From positions 1 through 39,685 of the forward strand of contig DYLU01000025.1 in NCBI GenBank assembly GCA_020721905.1: a stretch of 39,685 nucleotides of DNA, written 5' to 3'. The notes beneath the pieces were generated by a model. That model saw nothing but the letters and a program-made list of their open reading frames with translations. It was not told where the DNA came from and ran no database searches. The translations under genes and the position numbers were made by a program. Origin of the DNA: Leptospira biflexa. Lineage in GTDB: Bacteria > Spirochaetota > UBA4802 > UB4802. Positions 7,348 to 16,928 of the stretch are shown here, piece by piece (within the stretch, counting starts at the first letter, position 1; the number at the start of each line of letters is the position of its first letter).

Positions 7348-9831
7348 TCATATATATTTTGCTGTTATTCTCTTTATCCTGATAGTGTACTCATTGATTA
7401 ATTTATCACGCGCCGCATCGGTTATCCCTTCACTATAAACATGAACCGATGGCTGTAGAGCATCTGGCAAAATTACAATCCACCCGTCATCGTGGACAAC
7501 TCTTACACCATCACGCAACTCCACATGACCATTTGCCGTGGAAGCTATCTCCCTCATAACCACAGCCTTAGCATCAACAGGGCATGGCAGCACTATGTGA
7601 TACATATTGGTATCGGGCAATTCACGTCGAATTTGGGATAATTTCTTTTCTTCCCGAGCAACAAGTTCAAGCAAAAGTAAAAATGCAATCATTGAGTCAT
7701 ATTCATAAATGCTATGCGGATACACTGATTCAGAATTTTTAGAAAATATTGTAAACACATCTTCAAATACCTGTGTTTTAGACACCCGTTTCAGTATCAC
7801 ATTATTTTCTTCAGCAATTTTTTCCAGACGTGATGACGATATAACAGGGATACAGAGTTCTTTTATTGCCCTGTATTTTATAAATAATAATCCTAACAGC
7901 ATTGTTATGTCATCCCCCTGTAAAATGTTGCCCTCTTCATCAACTACCGTTAGCTGTTCCCCATGTGGACCAACTATTACACCAATTTCATTATTCAATT
8001 TTACAAGATTTTTTATGCCATTTATAGAATCCCTGCTTTCATTTCGTATTTCTTCAGTGCTGTTGAACTCGCGGATCTGCCCCCTGAGAACAGTAGCTGT
8101 ACATGAAAACGCAGCCAGAAGTGAAGGGAAAATATGTGTGGTAGTCCCATAAAAACAGTCAACTATTACATTAAATTGTTTTTGGGCTATTATCTCTTTA
8201 TTGACAAAATTTGAAACAAACATGATATATGACTCAACATTATGAGTTGGATAATATAATCTGCCAACCTCAAAAGCACTGCTACGTGGATAATCGCCTC
8301 TGAAAAATATATTTTCTATTTTTCTTCTTTCCACATTGTTGAGCTCAAACCCTTGATTATTAAAAATTCTTATCAGGTTAAACTGTAAATCTGTATGGGG
8401 AGAAATCTGCACATAAATTCCAAGGTCAGCATTTTCATAAACCACAGAATATTTATTTATTGATATGCTTGCAATCTCCAGGTCGTATACTTCCACTCCC
8501 ATTGACAAAAGCCCGGCTGTTAATGCACGTTTAATAAGCCGTGATGCCCGCGTGGTATCACGGCTGACAATAACTTTTTTATTCTTACCTAAGAAAGCAC
8601 CAATGGCCGAACCCAATTTTGCAGCAAATTCAGGTGTAATCTTTATATTAAATGATCCATAGATGCCTTCAGTAGAAAACAAAATCTTTTTTTCGGTTTT
8701 ACCCCATATAAGGTCAGAATTAAGCTGTGTACCATGGTCAATTATCTTTTCCGGCCATATCCGTATCCCCGAAGCGATCTTAGCATTATTGCCTATCTGA
8801 CAATCATCACTGATTACCGCATCCTCATATATTGAGACAGTATCTTCAATAACATTGCGTTTGCCGATAATTGCTCCGCGTATTTCCGTCTTTGTACCAA
8901 TAATGGTATTATGCAGCACCACGCTTCTTCGTACAGAGGCATTTTCATGGATTACCGTGTTATCGCCAATAACACTATATTCCGAAACCTCAGCACCCTT
9001 TTTGATTTTGACATAATTGCCCAGTACAACAGGACCAACCACTGTTGCTTCAGGATGTATTTCCACATCCTTTCCTGCCCATATATCTTCACCAATTTTT
9101 TTCCCTGGGAAGGTAATCTTTACCATACCATTGAGTAAATCTTGATGTACTTTCCGGTACGCCTCAAGATTGCCTATGTCACACCAGTAACCGTCAGAAA
9201 TATATCCATAAATGGGAATATTATGCTTCTGTAACAGGGGGAAAAGGTCATACGAAAAATCAAATTTTTCATTGGCAGGGACAAACCGTTCCATGATCTC
9301 AGGTTCAATGATATAGAGCCCGGTATTAACGGTATCACTGAAAACCTCACCCCATGATGGCTTTTCAAGAAACCTCTCTATGGTGCCGTCATCGCGCGCA
9401 ATGACAATACCATACTCTATAGGGTCAGGAACATGTGTCAGGGCGATAGTAACCGGGGATTTGTTTCTTTTATGGAAATCAATAATATCTTTTAAATTAA
9501 AATCATAGATCCCATCACCGCTTAATACCATCACTGTGTCATCATAATCTTTCAGAGCTAACTTAACGCCCCCTGCGGTTCCCAGAGGCAATTCCTCAAT
9601 ACTGTAATCTATTGAAACCTCCCAGAAAGTACCATCCCCAAAATAATTTACAACATTCTCAGGAAGATAGAACAAACTCATCGTTATATTTGTAATATCA
9701 TATTGTTTCAGCAGATGTACTGAGTATTCAACAACAGGCCTGTTAAGTACCGGTATCATTGGTTTTGGCCTGTTACATGTCAAAGGCCTGAGCCGCGTTC
9801 CTTCGCCACCTGCCATTATAATAGCTTTCAT
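7348..9831 (-). CDS. Fused mannose-1-phosphate guanylyltransferase / phosphomannomutase-like protein
   Basis: An 827-residue protein with three regions. Residues 1-235 are a nucleotidyltransferase domain with MAGGEGTRLRPLT (nucleotide-binding loop), NRPKPM, and GDG (metal site). Residues about 250-370 are left-handed beta-helix hexapeptide repeats (IGDNTVIHENASVRRSVV type). Residues about 385-820 are a phosphohexomutase-like domain. In the mutase part the usual phosphoserine loop (TASHNP) is replaced by QISPHTDL, as in other long fused Mpg-like proteins, so mutase activity is doubtful. The probable product is an NDP-sugar for cell-envelope polysaccharide. GGAG lies six bases before ATG. A possible promoter lies at 9871-9901 on the minus strand (TTGACC, 19 bases, TAGTAT). 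Confidence 0.85.
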   Translation of the reverse strand: MKAIIMAGGEGTRLRPLTCNRPKPMIPVLNRPVVEYSVHLLKQYDITNITMSLFYLPENVVNYFGDGTFWEVSIDYSIEELPLGTAGGVKLALKDYDDTVMVLSGDGIYDFNLKDIIDFHKRNKSPVTIALTHVPDPIEYGIVIARDDGTIERFLEKPSWGEVFSDTVNTGLYIIEPEIMERFVPANEKFDFSYDLFPLLQKHNIPIYGYISDGYWCDIGNLEAYRKVHQDLLNGMVKITFPGKKIGEDIWAGKDVEIHPEATVVGPVVLGNYVKIKKGAEVSEYSVIGDNTVIHENASVRRSVVLHNTIIGTKTEIRGAIIGKRNVIEDTVSIYEDAVISDDCQIGNNAKIASGIRIWPEKIIDHGTQLNSDLIWGKTEKKILFSTEGIYGSFNIKITPEFAAKLGSAIGAFLGKNKKVIVSRDTTRASRLIKRALTAGLLSMGVEVYDLEIASISINKYSVVYENADLGIYVQISPHTDLQFNLIRIFNNQGFELNNVERRKIENIFFRGDYPRSSAFEVGRLYYPTHNVESYIMFVSNFVNKEIIAQKQFNVIVDCFYGTTTHIFPSLLAAFSCTATVLRGQIREFNSTEEIRNESRDSINGIKNLVKLNNEIGVIVGPHGEQLTVVDEEGNILQGDDITMLLGLLFIKYRAIKELCIPVISSSRLEKIAEENNVILKRVSKTQVFEDVFTIFSKNSESVYPHSIYEYDSMIAFLLLLELVAREEKKLSQIRRELPDTNMYHIVLPCPVDAKAVVMREIASTANGHVELRDGVRVVHDDGWIVILPDALQPSVHVYSEGITDAARDKLINEYTIRIKRITAKYI

Positions 9832-10131
9832 ATTGACTCCAGGTTTTGAATATAAATCCTGCAGATGATAATACTATCCTATGCATAAAGTTTCAGGTCA
9901 AGTGAAATATGCATATTACCAGAAACATGACAAACGAAATGATATTATGAATAATAAAAATTGTACAATATGCAAAGTAAAATAATTGAAAAAATATATC
10001 ATTATTAGATAGTTGGATTAATTTTTTTAAAAGGCCCTTTTCCTTTATGCGGTAAATACCCTGAGAGGAAGAGCTATCTTTATGTCATTATAATAATTAT
10101 TTTTATATCTTAGCAATTATAGGAGTTGATT
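9832..10131. other. AT-rich divergent intergenic region
   Basis: About 300 bases between the divergent Mpg and cytidylate-kinase-like genes. It holds the likely promoter of the minus-strand operon near 9871-9901 and must hold one for the plus-strand gene. The ribosome-binding site AGGAG at 10121-10125 decides the start at ATG 10132 rather than TTG 10126. I see no RNA gene in it. Confidence 0.5.
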
Positions 10132-10845
10132 ATGAGTAACCCAATTAAAGAATCCACACTGGAACGCTGGATCCAGAATCAGATGAAGGTCTGGGAAGCA
10201 GAAAAAAAGGTTATTGAAAAAGAAGACCTGCCCCGACCCTTTATCACTATTTCCAGGCAATATGGATGTTTTGCAAACGATATTGCCCAGGCAATTGCTA
10301 AACGACTCAATGATGTACAGCGTACTGACAAATGGATTACCTATGACAAAAATTTGATTAACAAGATTGAGGAGCAGTATAACATTTCCGAAAAGATTGT
10401 GGAAACTATCGATACTAAAAAGCGTGAAGAAATGAACGAATTATGGCGGACCATGCTTTCTGGCCTGCCACCACAGGTAGCTGTTTTCCATAAGTTAGCA
10501 AATACTATCCGTTCACTTGCAATCCATGGCCATGCTATTCTGGTTGGAAGGGGATCAGTAATTATTACAAAAGGATTACGCTCTGGACTGCATCTGCGCT
10601 TTGTTGCTCCGCTGCCATATCGTATCCAGAAAGTTATGGAAATTCAAAAAATTAAAGACAGGCTTACGGCTGAAAAGCTTATTGAAGAAAAAGATAAGCA
10701 GCGCCATGAATTCATGACTCAGTATATCAAATTTGATGCTTACGACCCGGCATCATATGACCTTACTTTCAATATTGCCCAGTTCACACCTGACCAGATA
10801 GCTGCTGTGGTTATTGCTGCATTAAAGGCACGTATGCTTATATAA
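10132..10845 (+). CDS. Cytidylate kinase-like family protein
   Basis: A 237-residue protein; AGGAG sits six bases before ATG 10132. It resembles the cytidylate-kinase-like family (PF13189 type): ITISRQYGC near residue 40 aligns with the ISREYGSGG start of that family, followed by a DKWITYDKNLI segment, HAILVGRGS in the middle, a basic stretch (RLTAEKLIEEKDKQRHEF) like the lid of that family, and YDLTFNI near the C terminus. The usual Gly-rich phosphate loop is replaced by GCFAND, so nucleotide binding may differ from true CMP kinase. It is a single gene followed by a strong terminator shared with the convergent operon. Confidence 0.75.
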   Translation: MSNPIKESTLERWIQNQMKVWEAEKKVIEKEDLPRPFITISRQYGCFANDIAQAIAKRLNDVQRTDKWITYDKNLINKIEEQYNISEKIVETIDTKKREEMNELWRTMLSGLPPQVAVFHKLANTIRSLAIHGHAILVGRGSVIITKGLRSGLHLRFVAPLPYRIQKVMEIQKIKDRLTAEKLIEEKDKQRHEFMTQYIKFDAYDPASYDLTFNIAQFTPDQIAAVVIAALKARMLI

Positions 10846-10870
10846 TCGTTGAGCATAGGAAAAGCATAGA

Positions 10871-10904
10871 AAAAAAAAGGCGGTTTTAAAACCGCCTTTT
10901 TTTA
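10871..10904. terminator. Bidirectional rho-independent terminator
   Basis: Perfect palindrome GGCGGTTTTAAAACCGCC at 10879-10896, flanked by eight A on the left and seven T on the right, so it can end transcripts from both convergent genes. Its right arm ends at the stop codon of the minus-strand gene. Confidence 0.9.
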
Positions 10905-11492
10905 TTTCCTTTTACCTTTCAGTTCATATACTTCGCGCACGATGGGATTGCCATCTTTATCAAATGCAAGAATTGTTACATAATTAAAAAATACAAAATC
11001 TTTTCGGTATGGAGATACATGATACGAACGAACAACCAAGATGTCTCTTACTGGCAGGAAATAAAGTTTATTTGTTAAAGGATTAATCCCTGATTTTGTA
11101 TTCTTTGGATACGCCTGAAATATTTTTTTTCCTTTGCTGTCAGTATATTCATAATTGGCTGTATCATCAGGATAGGGAACAAAATTTCGTATACGCTCCT
11201 TTTCAGGTATGGGCATCTCAAAGCTGGATTCGGTTTTTTCTTCTTTTTCAAAGGTTGCAATAATGTTTACATATATATCCATGGGATTGTCAGTTAAATT
11301 TTCAAACAGCACCTCAACCTCCAGGACATCTCCTTTCCCGGCTGTATCCACTCTCTTGTTAAAATAAACATCTTTTATTTTGACCTGATTGCTATATAAA
11401 GACTGGACAGGAATATCTATTTTCTGAGTAGTCTGTGCCAGTAATACAGATGCAAACAATACCATACTTATTGTAAAAAATTTTTTTTTCAT
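10902..11492 (-). CDS. Secreted protein of unknown function
   Basis: A 196-residue protein with a clear signal peptide (MKKKFFTISMVLFASVLLAQ; cleavage probably after ALLAQ-like residues near 19-20). The mature part is rich in beta-forming residues, with an apparent Ig-like segment (VLEVEVLFENLTDNPMDIYV, residues about 56-75) and a C-terminal YVTILAFDKDGNPIVREVYEL. No catalytic motif is visible and I do not recognise a family. It is the last gene of the operon with the TPR protein and the IMPase-family enzyme, 76 bases after the latter. Confidence 0.7.
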   Translation of the reverse strand: MKKKFFTISMVLFASVLLAQTTQKIDIPVQSLYSNQVKIKDVYFNKRVDTAGKGDVLEVEVLFENLTDNPMDIYVNIIATFEKEEKTESSFEMPIPEKERIRNFVPYPDDTANYEYTDSKGKKIFQAYPKNTKSGINPLTNKLYFLPVRDILVVRSYHVSPYRKDFVFFNYVTILAFDKDGNPIVREVYELKGKRK

Positions 11493-11568
11493 ATAAACCG
11501 CCCATCATTACAGTGTTTCTTATTATTTATCGGCCAATCTATTATCAAAATTTAGAAGAATACACCAT

Positions 11569-12354
11569 TTAGGCATTAATACAATCAAGCAACTGGCGAT
11601 GAATTACCCCATTGGTGGCGCATACTTCAGGGTACTCAGGATCAAAAGCCTCTCCATTATATTTCGTCACCATCCCCCCTGCTTCCTCGACAATACGTGC
11701 ACCTGCTGCCATATCCCATGGATACAGCATGGGCTCCCAGTAACCATCAAACCTTCCACATGCCACATATGAAAGGTCAATGGCTGCAGATCCCATCCTC
11801 CGGATTCCCTGAACATTTGGCAAAACATTGTTAAATTGTTTCAGGTTGTTTACATCCGTCTCATCTTTTTTATAGGGAAAGCCAGTAGCAATAACTGAAA
11901 TGCCAATATCCTGAGTCTGTGAAACATATATGCGTTTTGTATTGAGATAGGCACCGCCACCTTTCCACGCATAAAAACATTCATCGCGTAACGGCTCATA
12001 GACCACACCAACAACTGTTGAGGCTATCTCCCTGGAATATAATGCAATGGTAACACAAAAGTGCGGAATTTTGTGTGCAAAGTTATTGGTAGCATCTAAC
12101 GGATCAACATACCACACATAGCTACTGTTGGATTTCTTTAAACTTCCTTCCTCTGCAACAATGTCGTGATCAGGAAATGTATTTTTAATGCTTTCTACAA
12201 TTAATTTTTCAGATTCATAATCTATATTGGTTACTAAATTTGTCCTGCTTTTGTAATCAACCGTGACATCGTTGCTGTAATACCCTTCCAGTATTATTGA
12301 TCCCGCCTGTTTACAAACATGGATAGCATATTCAGTGATTGCTTTATAATCCAT
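11569..12354 (-). CDS. Inositol monophosphatase family protein
   Basis: A 261-residue protein with the Mg-dependent phosphatase signature: AEEGS (Glu68, Glu69), YVDPLDATNNFAH (Asp84, Asp87; Ala88 replaces the common Gly), and the second motif WDMAAGARIVEEAGG near residue 214. Length and order fit the IMPase/SuhB family. Likely substrates are inositol-1-phosphate or related sugar phosphates or bisphosphates; the sequence does not separate these. It starts two bases after the stop of the TPR-protein gene and therefore depends on the same transcript. Confidence 0.88.
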   Translation of the reverse strand: MDYKAITEYAIHVCKQAGSIILEGYYSNDVTVDYKSRTNLVTNIDYESEKLIVESIKNTFPDHDIVAEEGSLKKSNSSYVWYVDPLDATNNFAHKIPHFCVTIALYSREIASTVVGVVYEPLRDECFYAWKGGGAYLNTKRIYVSQTQDIGISVIATGFPYKKDETDVNNLKQFNNVLPNVQGIRRMGSAAIDLSYVACGRFDGYWEPMLYPWDMAAGARIVEEAGGMVTKYNGEAFDPEYPEVCATNGVIHRQLLDCINA

Positions 12355-12356
12355 AC

Positions 12357-13787
12357 CTATAATTCAACTCCTGCTCCAAGTTTAAACGTAATTTCATGAT
12401 GATCTTCTGAGGTATCAGCCAATTCAAAACCCAGTGACTGATACAGGAAAATATATGTATGAATATACTCCTCCACAACAGCAGTGAACACATGAGAAAG
12501 TGACCTGAATCCTGAAAAAGGATCACCTTTTGTCCATTTATCAGTGTTAATACCAAACCATCCCTGTCCATTGCCAAATTTTGCATATGGATCATCTATA
12601 TTTATATTTCCAAAATACATTCGTTCTGTAAGGCTAAAATTGAACAAAAGCCTCTTCTGGCCGGTTAATTCATTATGCCTGTTAAGAACAACTCCTATAC
12701 TAAAATCATATACACCAGCATAAACACATTTTGGTATTGTATGGTCAAAAAAGTAAAATTCATTAATAGTAAGCTTTGTATAATACCGTAAATATTTATC
12801 AAATATGTATGTATAAGTAAAATCAAAATAATCGGCATCAAAGGTTTGCCCACCTGATTTCTCACCATCTCGCATAATAAGCCGAGGATACAGGGCAATG
12901 TCAACCCTGGCCTTATCTTTAGTAAATCCAAATAACATCCCCATTTTATAATCATTACGATGTTTATTTTGGCCAAAAATATCTCCGCTACGGTGATGAT
13001 TGCCAAGAACACCAAAGCCTAAATAGTAACCCCCTGCATTAAACATGCCTTCTACTTTTTCCATCCATGCATTGGCATCCGGCATTAATGCTCCATAGTA
13101 CGGATTGCCGGTTGTTATGCGCGCTTCCCATCCATCAAATGGCCCGGCATCAATAAAAAGTAGATTTGGCATATTGGGGCCAATGCCATTATCGCTGACA
13201 ACCTCAAATCCTCTGCTGTCCAGGAAATATCCTGTCCTGGACATGCCTTCAATGGTAGCTAAAAGTATTCGTTTCTTTTCTTGTGGTTTTTCTTCTTCCG
13301 CTACCTCTTCTTTAATAACCTTCTTTTCTTCTTTTTCAGCTTCTTCCATCTGGGCTTTTGCCTGTGCAATGAGCTTTTGTTTATAGGCATCAGGAAGCCA
13401 TTTAATAACCTCCTGATTTTTAGGATCCAGTTTCAAAACATGCTCACCTGTTGCAACAGCCTTATCAAACAGACCCGACTTATAATATAAATAGCCAAGC
13501 CTCTCCAGTGATGGTATTTGTATTGGATTGCGCCGTACCGCCTCTTCATATGCAGGGATTGCCTTATCAATTTCTCCTTTGAGCTCATAAACATATCCCA
13601 TATTATGCAATGTCCTGGCCGAGCGGACATTATATAACTTAATTGATTCGTCCAGTTTCTGCAATGATTCATCAAATTTCTGCTTCCTGCCCAGTTCAAC
13701 CCCTTCTCTTGTTAATTCTTCAGGGTCCTGAGCATACAGAGCTGTCACGCAGATGCTAAATATCACAGTAATTATTTTTTTGTACAT
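12357..13787 (-). CDS. TPR-repeat protein with predicted outer-membrane beta-rich domain
   Basis: A 476-residue protein in three parts: a signal peptide (MYKKIITVIFSICVTALYAQ); three to four tetratricopeptide repeats (residues about 22-135, e.g. NMGYVYELKGEIDKAIPAYE); a Glu/Lys-rich linker (EEAEKEEKKVIKEEVAEEEK); and a 300-residue C-terminal part of alternating aromatic/polar strands ending in aliphatic GAGVEL, like an outer-membrane barrel. The probable location is the outer membrane with TPRs in the periplasm. No known family was recognised for the barrel part. It is the first gene of the operon; a TATAAT lies at 13815-13810 on the minus strand. Confidence 0.75.
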   Translation of the reverse strand: MYKKIITVIFSICVTALYAQDPEELTREGVELGRKQKFDESLQKLDESIKLYNVRSARTLHNMGYVYELKGEIDKAIPAYEEAVRRNPIQIPSLERLGYLYYKSGLFDKAVATGEHVLKLDPKNQEVIKWLPDAYKQKLIAQAKAQMEEAEKEEKKVIKEEVAEEEKPQEKKRILLATIEGMSRTGYFLDSRGFEVVSDNGIGPNMPNLLFIDAGPFDGWEARITTGNPYYGALMPDANAWMEKVEGMFNAGGYYLGFGVLGNHHRSGDIFGQNKHRNDYKMGMLFGFTKDKARVDIALYPRLIMRDGEKSGGQTFDADYFDFTYTYIFDKYLRYYTKLTINEFYFFDHTIPKCVYAGVYDFSIGVVLNRHNELTGQKRLLFNFSLTERMYFGNINIDDPYAKFGNGQGWFGINTDKWTKGDPFSGFRSLSHVFTAVVEEYIHTYIFLYQSLGFELADTSEDHHEITFKLGAGVEL

Positions 13788-13929
13788 AAACCTTTCCTTA
13801 CTATACCTGATTATAACAAGTAACAGTACTATATACTATTGAAAAATGCCCCAGAAATGCAACTAAAAATTACATTTAAGTTTTAATCTAAAAAAGCCAA
13901 TAATTATAACAGCAAAATTGTTGCAGTAT

Positions 13930-13959
13930 TTGACATGTATTGCTAATGCGGCATAATAT
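13930..13959 (+). promoter_or_regulatory. Promoter of the ATP-grasp/FMN fusion gene
   Basis: TTGACA at 13930-13935 with CATAAT 13952-13957 (16-base spacer) or TAATAT 13954-13959 (18-base spacer). The start of transcription would fall only about 6-8 bases before ATG 13971, leaving a very short leader in which the GGGGG at 13961-13965 would be at or before +1. Confidence 0.5.
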
Positions 13960-13970
13960 AGGGGGATTCC

Positions 13971-16232
13971 ATGAAAAAGACCATTATGGTAATTGGCGGA
14001 GGCCTTTTACAGGTACCTGTTATACAGACAGCTCAAAAAATGGGATTGCGGGTGATAGTTACTGATTATAACCCCAATGCACTGGGAATGAAGTATGCCG
14101 ATATTCCCATTGTCATGAGTACCCGCGATATTGAAGGTTCAGTCCGCGTTGCAAAAAAACAAAATGAGATTACCCCTATATCAGGCGTACTTACTGTTGG
14201 TACTGATGCTTCAGCCACTGTAGCTGCTGTGGCAAATGCACTTAACCTTCCCGGTATAAAGTTTGAGGATGCCATTGCTGCAACCAATAAAATAAAAATG
14301 CGCACGCGGTTTTTTGAGCACGGTGTACCCTCACCCCATTTCTTCCCTGTATGGTCGCTTTCTGATGCAAAGAAGGCATGCAGAGTGCTGGGATTTCCTG
14401 TTGTCATAAAACCTTCGGATAATATGGGTGCCCGCGGTGTGGTACGCATTGATAATAAAAACCAGATAGCTGATGCATTTGCGTTTGCCAAAAGTGCCTC
14501 ACCCAGTGGCGAATTGATAATAGAAGAATTTATGCAAGGCCATGAATTATCCATAGATGCTGTTGTATGTAATGGGGAAGTGACATTTACCGGCATTGCC
14601 GACCGCATCATAGAATACCCTCCTCACTTTGTTGAAACAGGCCATACCATGCCGTCACAGTTGCCAAAAGAAATTCAAGATAGTGCCTGTGAGGTCATGA
14701 AAGCAGGAATCAAAGCCCTGGGGATTCATTCAGGCTGTGCCAAAGGGGATATTAAAATAACAAAGGATGGCCCAAAGATTGGCGAACTGGCTGCGCGGCT
14801 TTCCGGCGGTTTTATGTCCGCTTATACATACCCGCTTTCAACGGGCGTTAATTTAATGCGTGCTGCCATCGAGGTAGCATTGGGACAGGAACCCGGCAAT
14901 CTTGAACCACTGTATAACAGGGTTTCTATTGAACGTGCAATCATCACAAGGCCTGGAATAGTAAAAAAAATATCTGGTGTTGAAGAAGCTTTAAAAATAC
15001 CCAGCATTGCTGAAATATTTATTAATGTAAAACCTGGCGATAAAGTAAAAAAACCAACATCCAACGTTGAAAAAGCAGGCCACATTATTGCTGTTGCTGA
15101 CACCCTAAAAGAAGCGGAAGAAGCCGTTCGTAAATGCAAAGAAATGATACATATAGAAATATGTGATGAATCAGAACTTACCATGGACACCATTAATATT
15201 TCTGCACGCGAGAGGCTTCGCAAAGTATGCTATGTATGCAAACAGTGCAATGGCAGGGACTGTGCAAGCGGGGTTCCCGGCATGGGCGGGGCCGGCAGTG
15301 GCGCTTCATTCAGGCGAAATAGTGAAGCACTCCTTAATTATAAAATCAATACCCGTGTCATACACGATGTAACCAATCCCGATACATTAACATCACTGTT
15401 TGGCATCAACCTGTCTTTTCCGGTTATGGCAGCACCCATTACCGGAGCTGTTACCAATTTAGGCGGAGCTATAGATGAATTGGATTACAACATTGCCGTT
15501 GTCAAGGGTTGTATGGATGCAGGTACCATTGCATTCCTGGGGGATGGCGCAGATCCCGAAAAATATAAAATTGCTCTGGAAGCTTTAGCTCACTTTGGCG
15601 GTATGGGCATACCCATATTCAAACCCAGAGCAAATAACGATGAAATAATAAAACGGATTAACGCCGCAGAAAAAGCAGGAGCAGTTGCTGTTGGCATGGA
15701 TATTGATGCCATAGTATTCAAGACTATGGAATTAAAACATCAGGCAGTAAAGCCAAAAAGCTTAAGCGAGCTTAAAAGCATAATATCATCCACGCACCTG
15801 CCATTTATACTCAAAGGCATTATGAATCCACGCGATGCTGCAATGGCTGTTGAAGCTGGTGCACACGCTCTGGTTGTTTCCAATCATGGCGGCAGGGTGC
15901 TTGATGAGATGGTGGGAACCATGGATGTACTTGAAGATATTGTACGCGAGGTTCGCGGGCATATCCATATATTAATTGACGGGGGTTTCAGAACCGGTGT
16001 TGACATTTTAAAAGCATTAGCATTGGGTGCTGAATATGTGCTTATTGGCAGGCCTGTTGCCATTGCTGCCGTGGGGATGGGTTCTGAAGCTGTTGCATAT
16101 TATCTTAAAACATTACAGGCCGAGTTTAAAAAAGCCATGATACTGACAGGCTGTGCATCACTGGAAGATATCACAGGTGATATCGTTCGCAAAATACATC
16201 ACAACTCATATCAGCCATTGGATGTGCGATAG
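13971..16232 (+). CDS. Fusion of an ATP-grasp ligase domain with an FMN-dependent alpha-hydroxy-acid dehydrogenase domain
   Basis: A 753-residue protein. Residues 1 to about 395 are a PurK/carbamoyl-phosphate-synthase-like ATP-grasp ligase: GGGLLQVPVIQTAQKMG, FPVVIKPSDNMGARGVV, ELIIEEFMQGHELSIDAVV, and the metal-site region KIGELAARLSGGFMS. Residues about 405-750 are an FMN alpha-hydroxy-acid oxidase/dehydrogenase barrel: SNHGGRVLDEM carries the catalytic His/Arg pair and DGGFRTGVDILKALALGAEYVLIGRP the FMN-phosphate site. At the junction, Cys420, 423, 426 and 430 (C-X2-C-X2-C-X3-C) suggest an Fe-S or zinc site. The substrate is unknown. It forms a single transcription unit; a hairpin follows at 16241-16259. 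Confidence 0.85.
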   Translation: MKKTIMVIGGGLLQVPVIQTAQKMGLRVIVTDYNPNALGMKYADIPIVMSTRDIEGSVRVAKKQNEITPISGVLTVGTDASATVAAVANALNLPGIKFEDAIAATNKIKMRTRFFEHGVPSPHFFPVWSLSDAKKACRVLGFPVVIKPSDNMGARGVVRIDNKNQIADAFAFAKSASPSGELIIEEFMQGHELSIDAVVCNGEVTFTGIADRIIEYPPHFVETGHTMPSQLPKEIQDSACEVMKAGIKALGIHSGCAKGDIKITKDGPKIGELAARLSGGFMSAYTYPLSTGVNLMRAAIEVALGQEPGNLEPLYNRVSIERAIITRPGIVKKISGVEEALKIPSIAEIFINVKPGDKVKKPTSNVEKAGHIIAVADTLKEAEEAVRKCKEMIHIEICDESELTMDTINISARERLRKVCYVCKQCNGRDCASGVPGMGGAGSGASFRRNSEALLNYKINTRVIHDVTNPDTLTSLFGINLSFPVMAAPITGAVTNLGGAIDELDYNIAVVKGCMDAGTIAFLGDGADPEKYKIALEALAHFGGMGIPIFKPRANNDEIIKRINAAEKAGAVAVGMDIDAIVFKTMELKHQAVKPKSLSELKSIISSTHLPFILKGIMNPRDAAMAVEAGAHALVVSNHGGRVLDEMVGTMDVLEDIVREVRGHIHILIDGGFRTGVDILKALALGAEYVLIGRPVAIAAVGMGSEAVAYYLKTLQAEFKKAMILTGCASLEDITGDIVRKIHHNSYQPLDVR

Positions 16233-16240
16233 TATATTGT

Positions 16241-16259
16241 ACACGAAATGCTTTCGTGT
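16241..16259 (+). terminator. Strong hairpin after the fusion gene, possible terminator without T-run
   Basis: ACACGAAA (16241-16248), loop TGC, TTTCGTGT (16252-16259): eight perfect pairs with a three-base loop nine bases after the stop codon. There is no T-tract, so it may instead stabilise the 3' end. Confidence 0.35.
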
Positions 16260-16473
16260 CACTACCCGGGGATGAAGAAGGGATACTGAGTTTTATTGCC
16301 TTATATTGAAAAGTATTTTTGTTAAATACAACACCATTGTAGGGTTCCTTGAAAAAGATAAATTTTTAATAATAATTCACCTCATGTATCATAGATAATG
16401 CTTCCAAAAAAATTCCTTGATTATTAGTCACAGTATTCCTACTGTGTTAATCATTAAAAACAAAGGGAAGTAA

Positions 16474-16923
16474 ATGAATACATTATCAAAATGGTATATT
16501 GCAATAGCTATTGTAGCGGTAACTATCGCCACTTATGCACTTCAGTTTACTGACATTCATGGCAGGTGGCAGTTACTCTATCGTGGTAATTACGGATATG
16601 AATTCAGATTTTATAAAAATTACCAGGCTGTGTGTATTATCTACATGCAGACCAATGCTGTGGTTTTCAAAGGTGTATATACATTTGACAATCCGCAAAC
16701 CATTCGCATTAACATTAATCAGATGAAAAATACCGACAGTTGCTGTAATGTCAATACCACCACTGGCTTTGCTCAGGTAAAATCTTCGCACTTCCTTTTT
16801 AATGCTGAATTAATAACCAAAAACCACAAAAAAATGCTTGAACTAAAACCGCTGTCCATTGTCATTGATGGAATTAATTCTGAAGGATATTTTGAACCGG
16901 TCATTGTATTGCAGCGCATGTAA
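16474..16923 (+). CDS. Small membrane-anchored or exported protein of unknown function
   Basis: A 149-residue protein with AAGGGAAG ahead of ATG. An N-terminal hydrophobic segment (residues 7-24, WYIAIAIVAVTIATYALQF) can act as signal anchor. The rest is beta-rich, with GRWQLLYRGNYGYEFRFYKN then VVFKGVYTFDN, a pattern seen in small lipocalin-like 'how-much-substrate-remains' style domains, though I cannot assign a family. It contains a CC pair (NTDSCCNV). It lies five bases before the alpha/beta hydrolase gene and is probably co-translated with it. Confidence 0.65.
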   Translation: MNTLSKWYIAIAIVAVTIATYALQFTDIHGRWQLLYRGNYGYEFRFYKNYQAVCIIYMQTNAVVFKGVYTFDNPQTIRININQMKNTDSCCNVNTTTGFAQVKSSHFLFNAELITKNHKKMLELKPLSIVIDGINSEGYFEPVIVLQRM

Positions 16924-16928
16924 CTGCC

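Noticed and set aside
10126-10131. TTG 10126 as start of the cytidylate-kinase-like gene
   Set aside because: The AGGAG at 10121-10125 would abut the TTG directly; ATG 10132 has correct spacing.
15183-16232. Separate gene for the FMN dehydrogenase half starting at ATG 15183
   Set aside because: The frame is continuous with the ATP-grasp part and there is no ribosome-binding site before this ATG.
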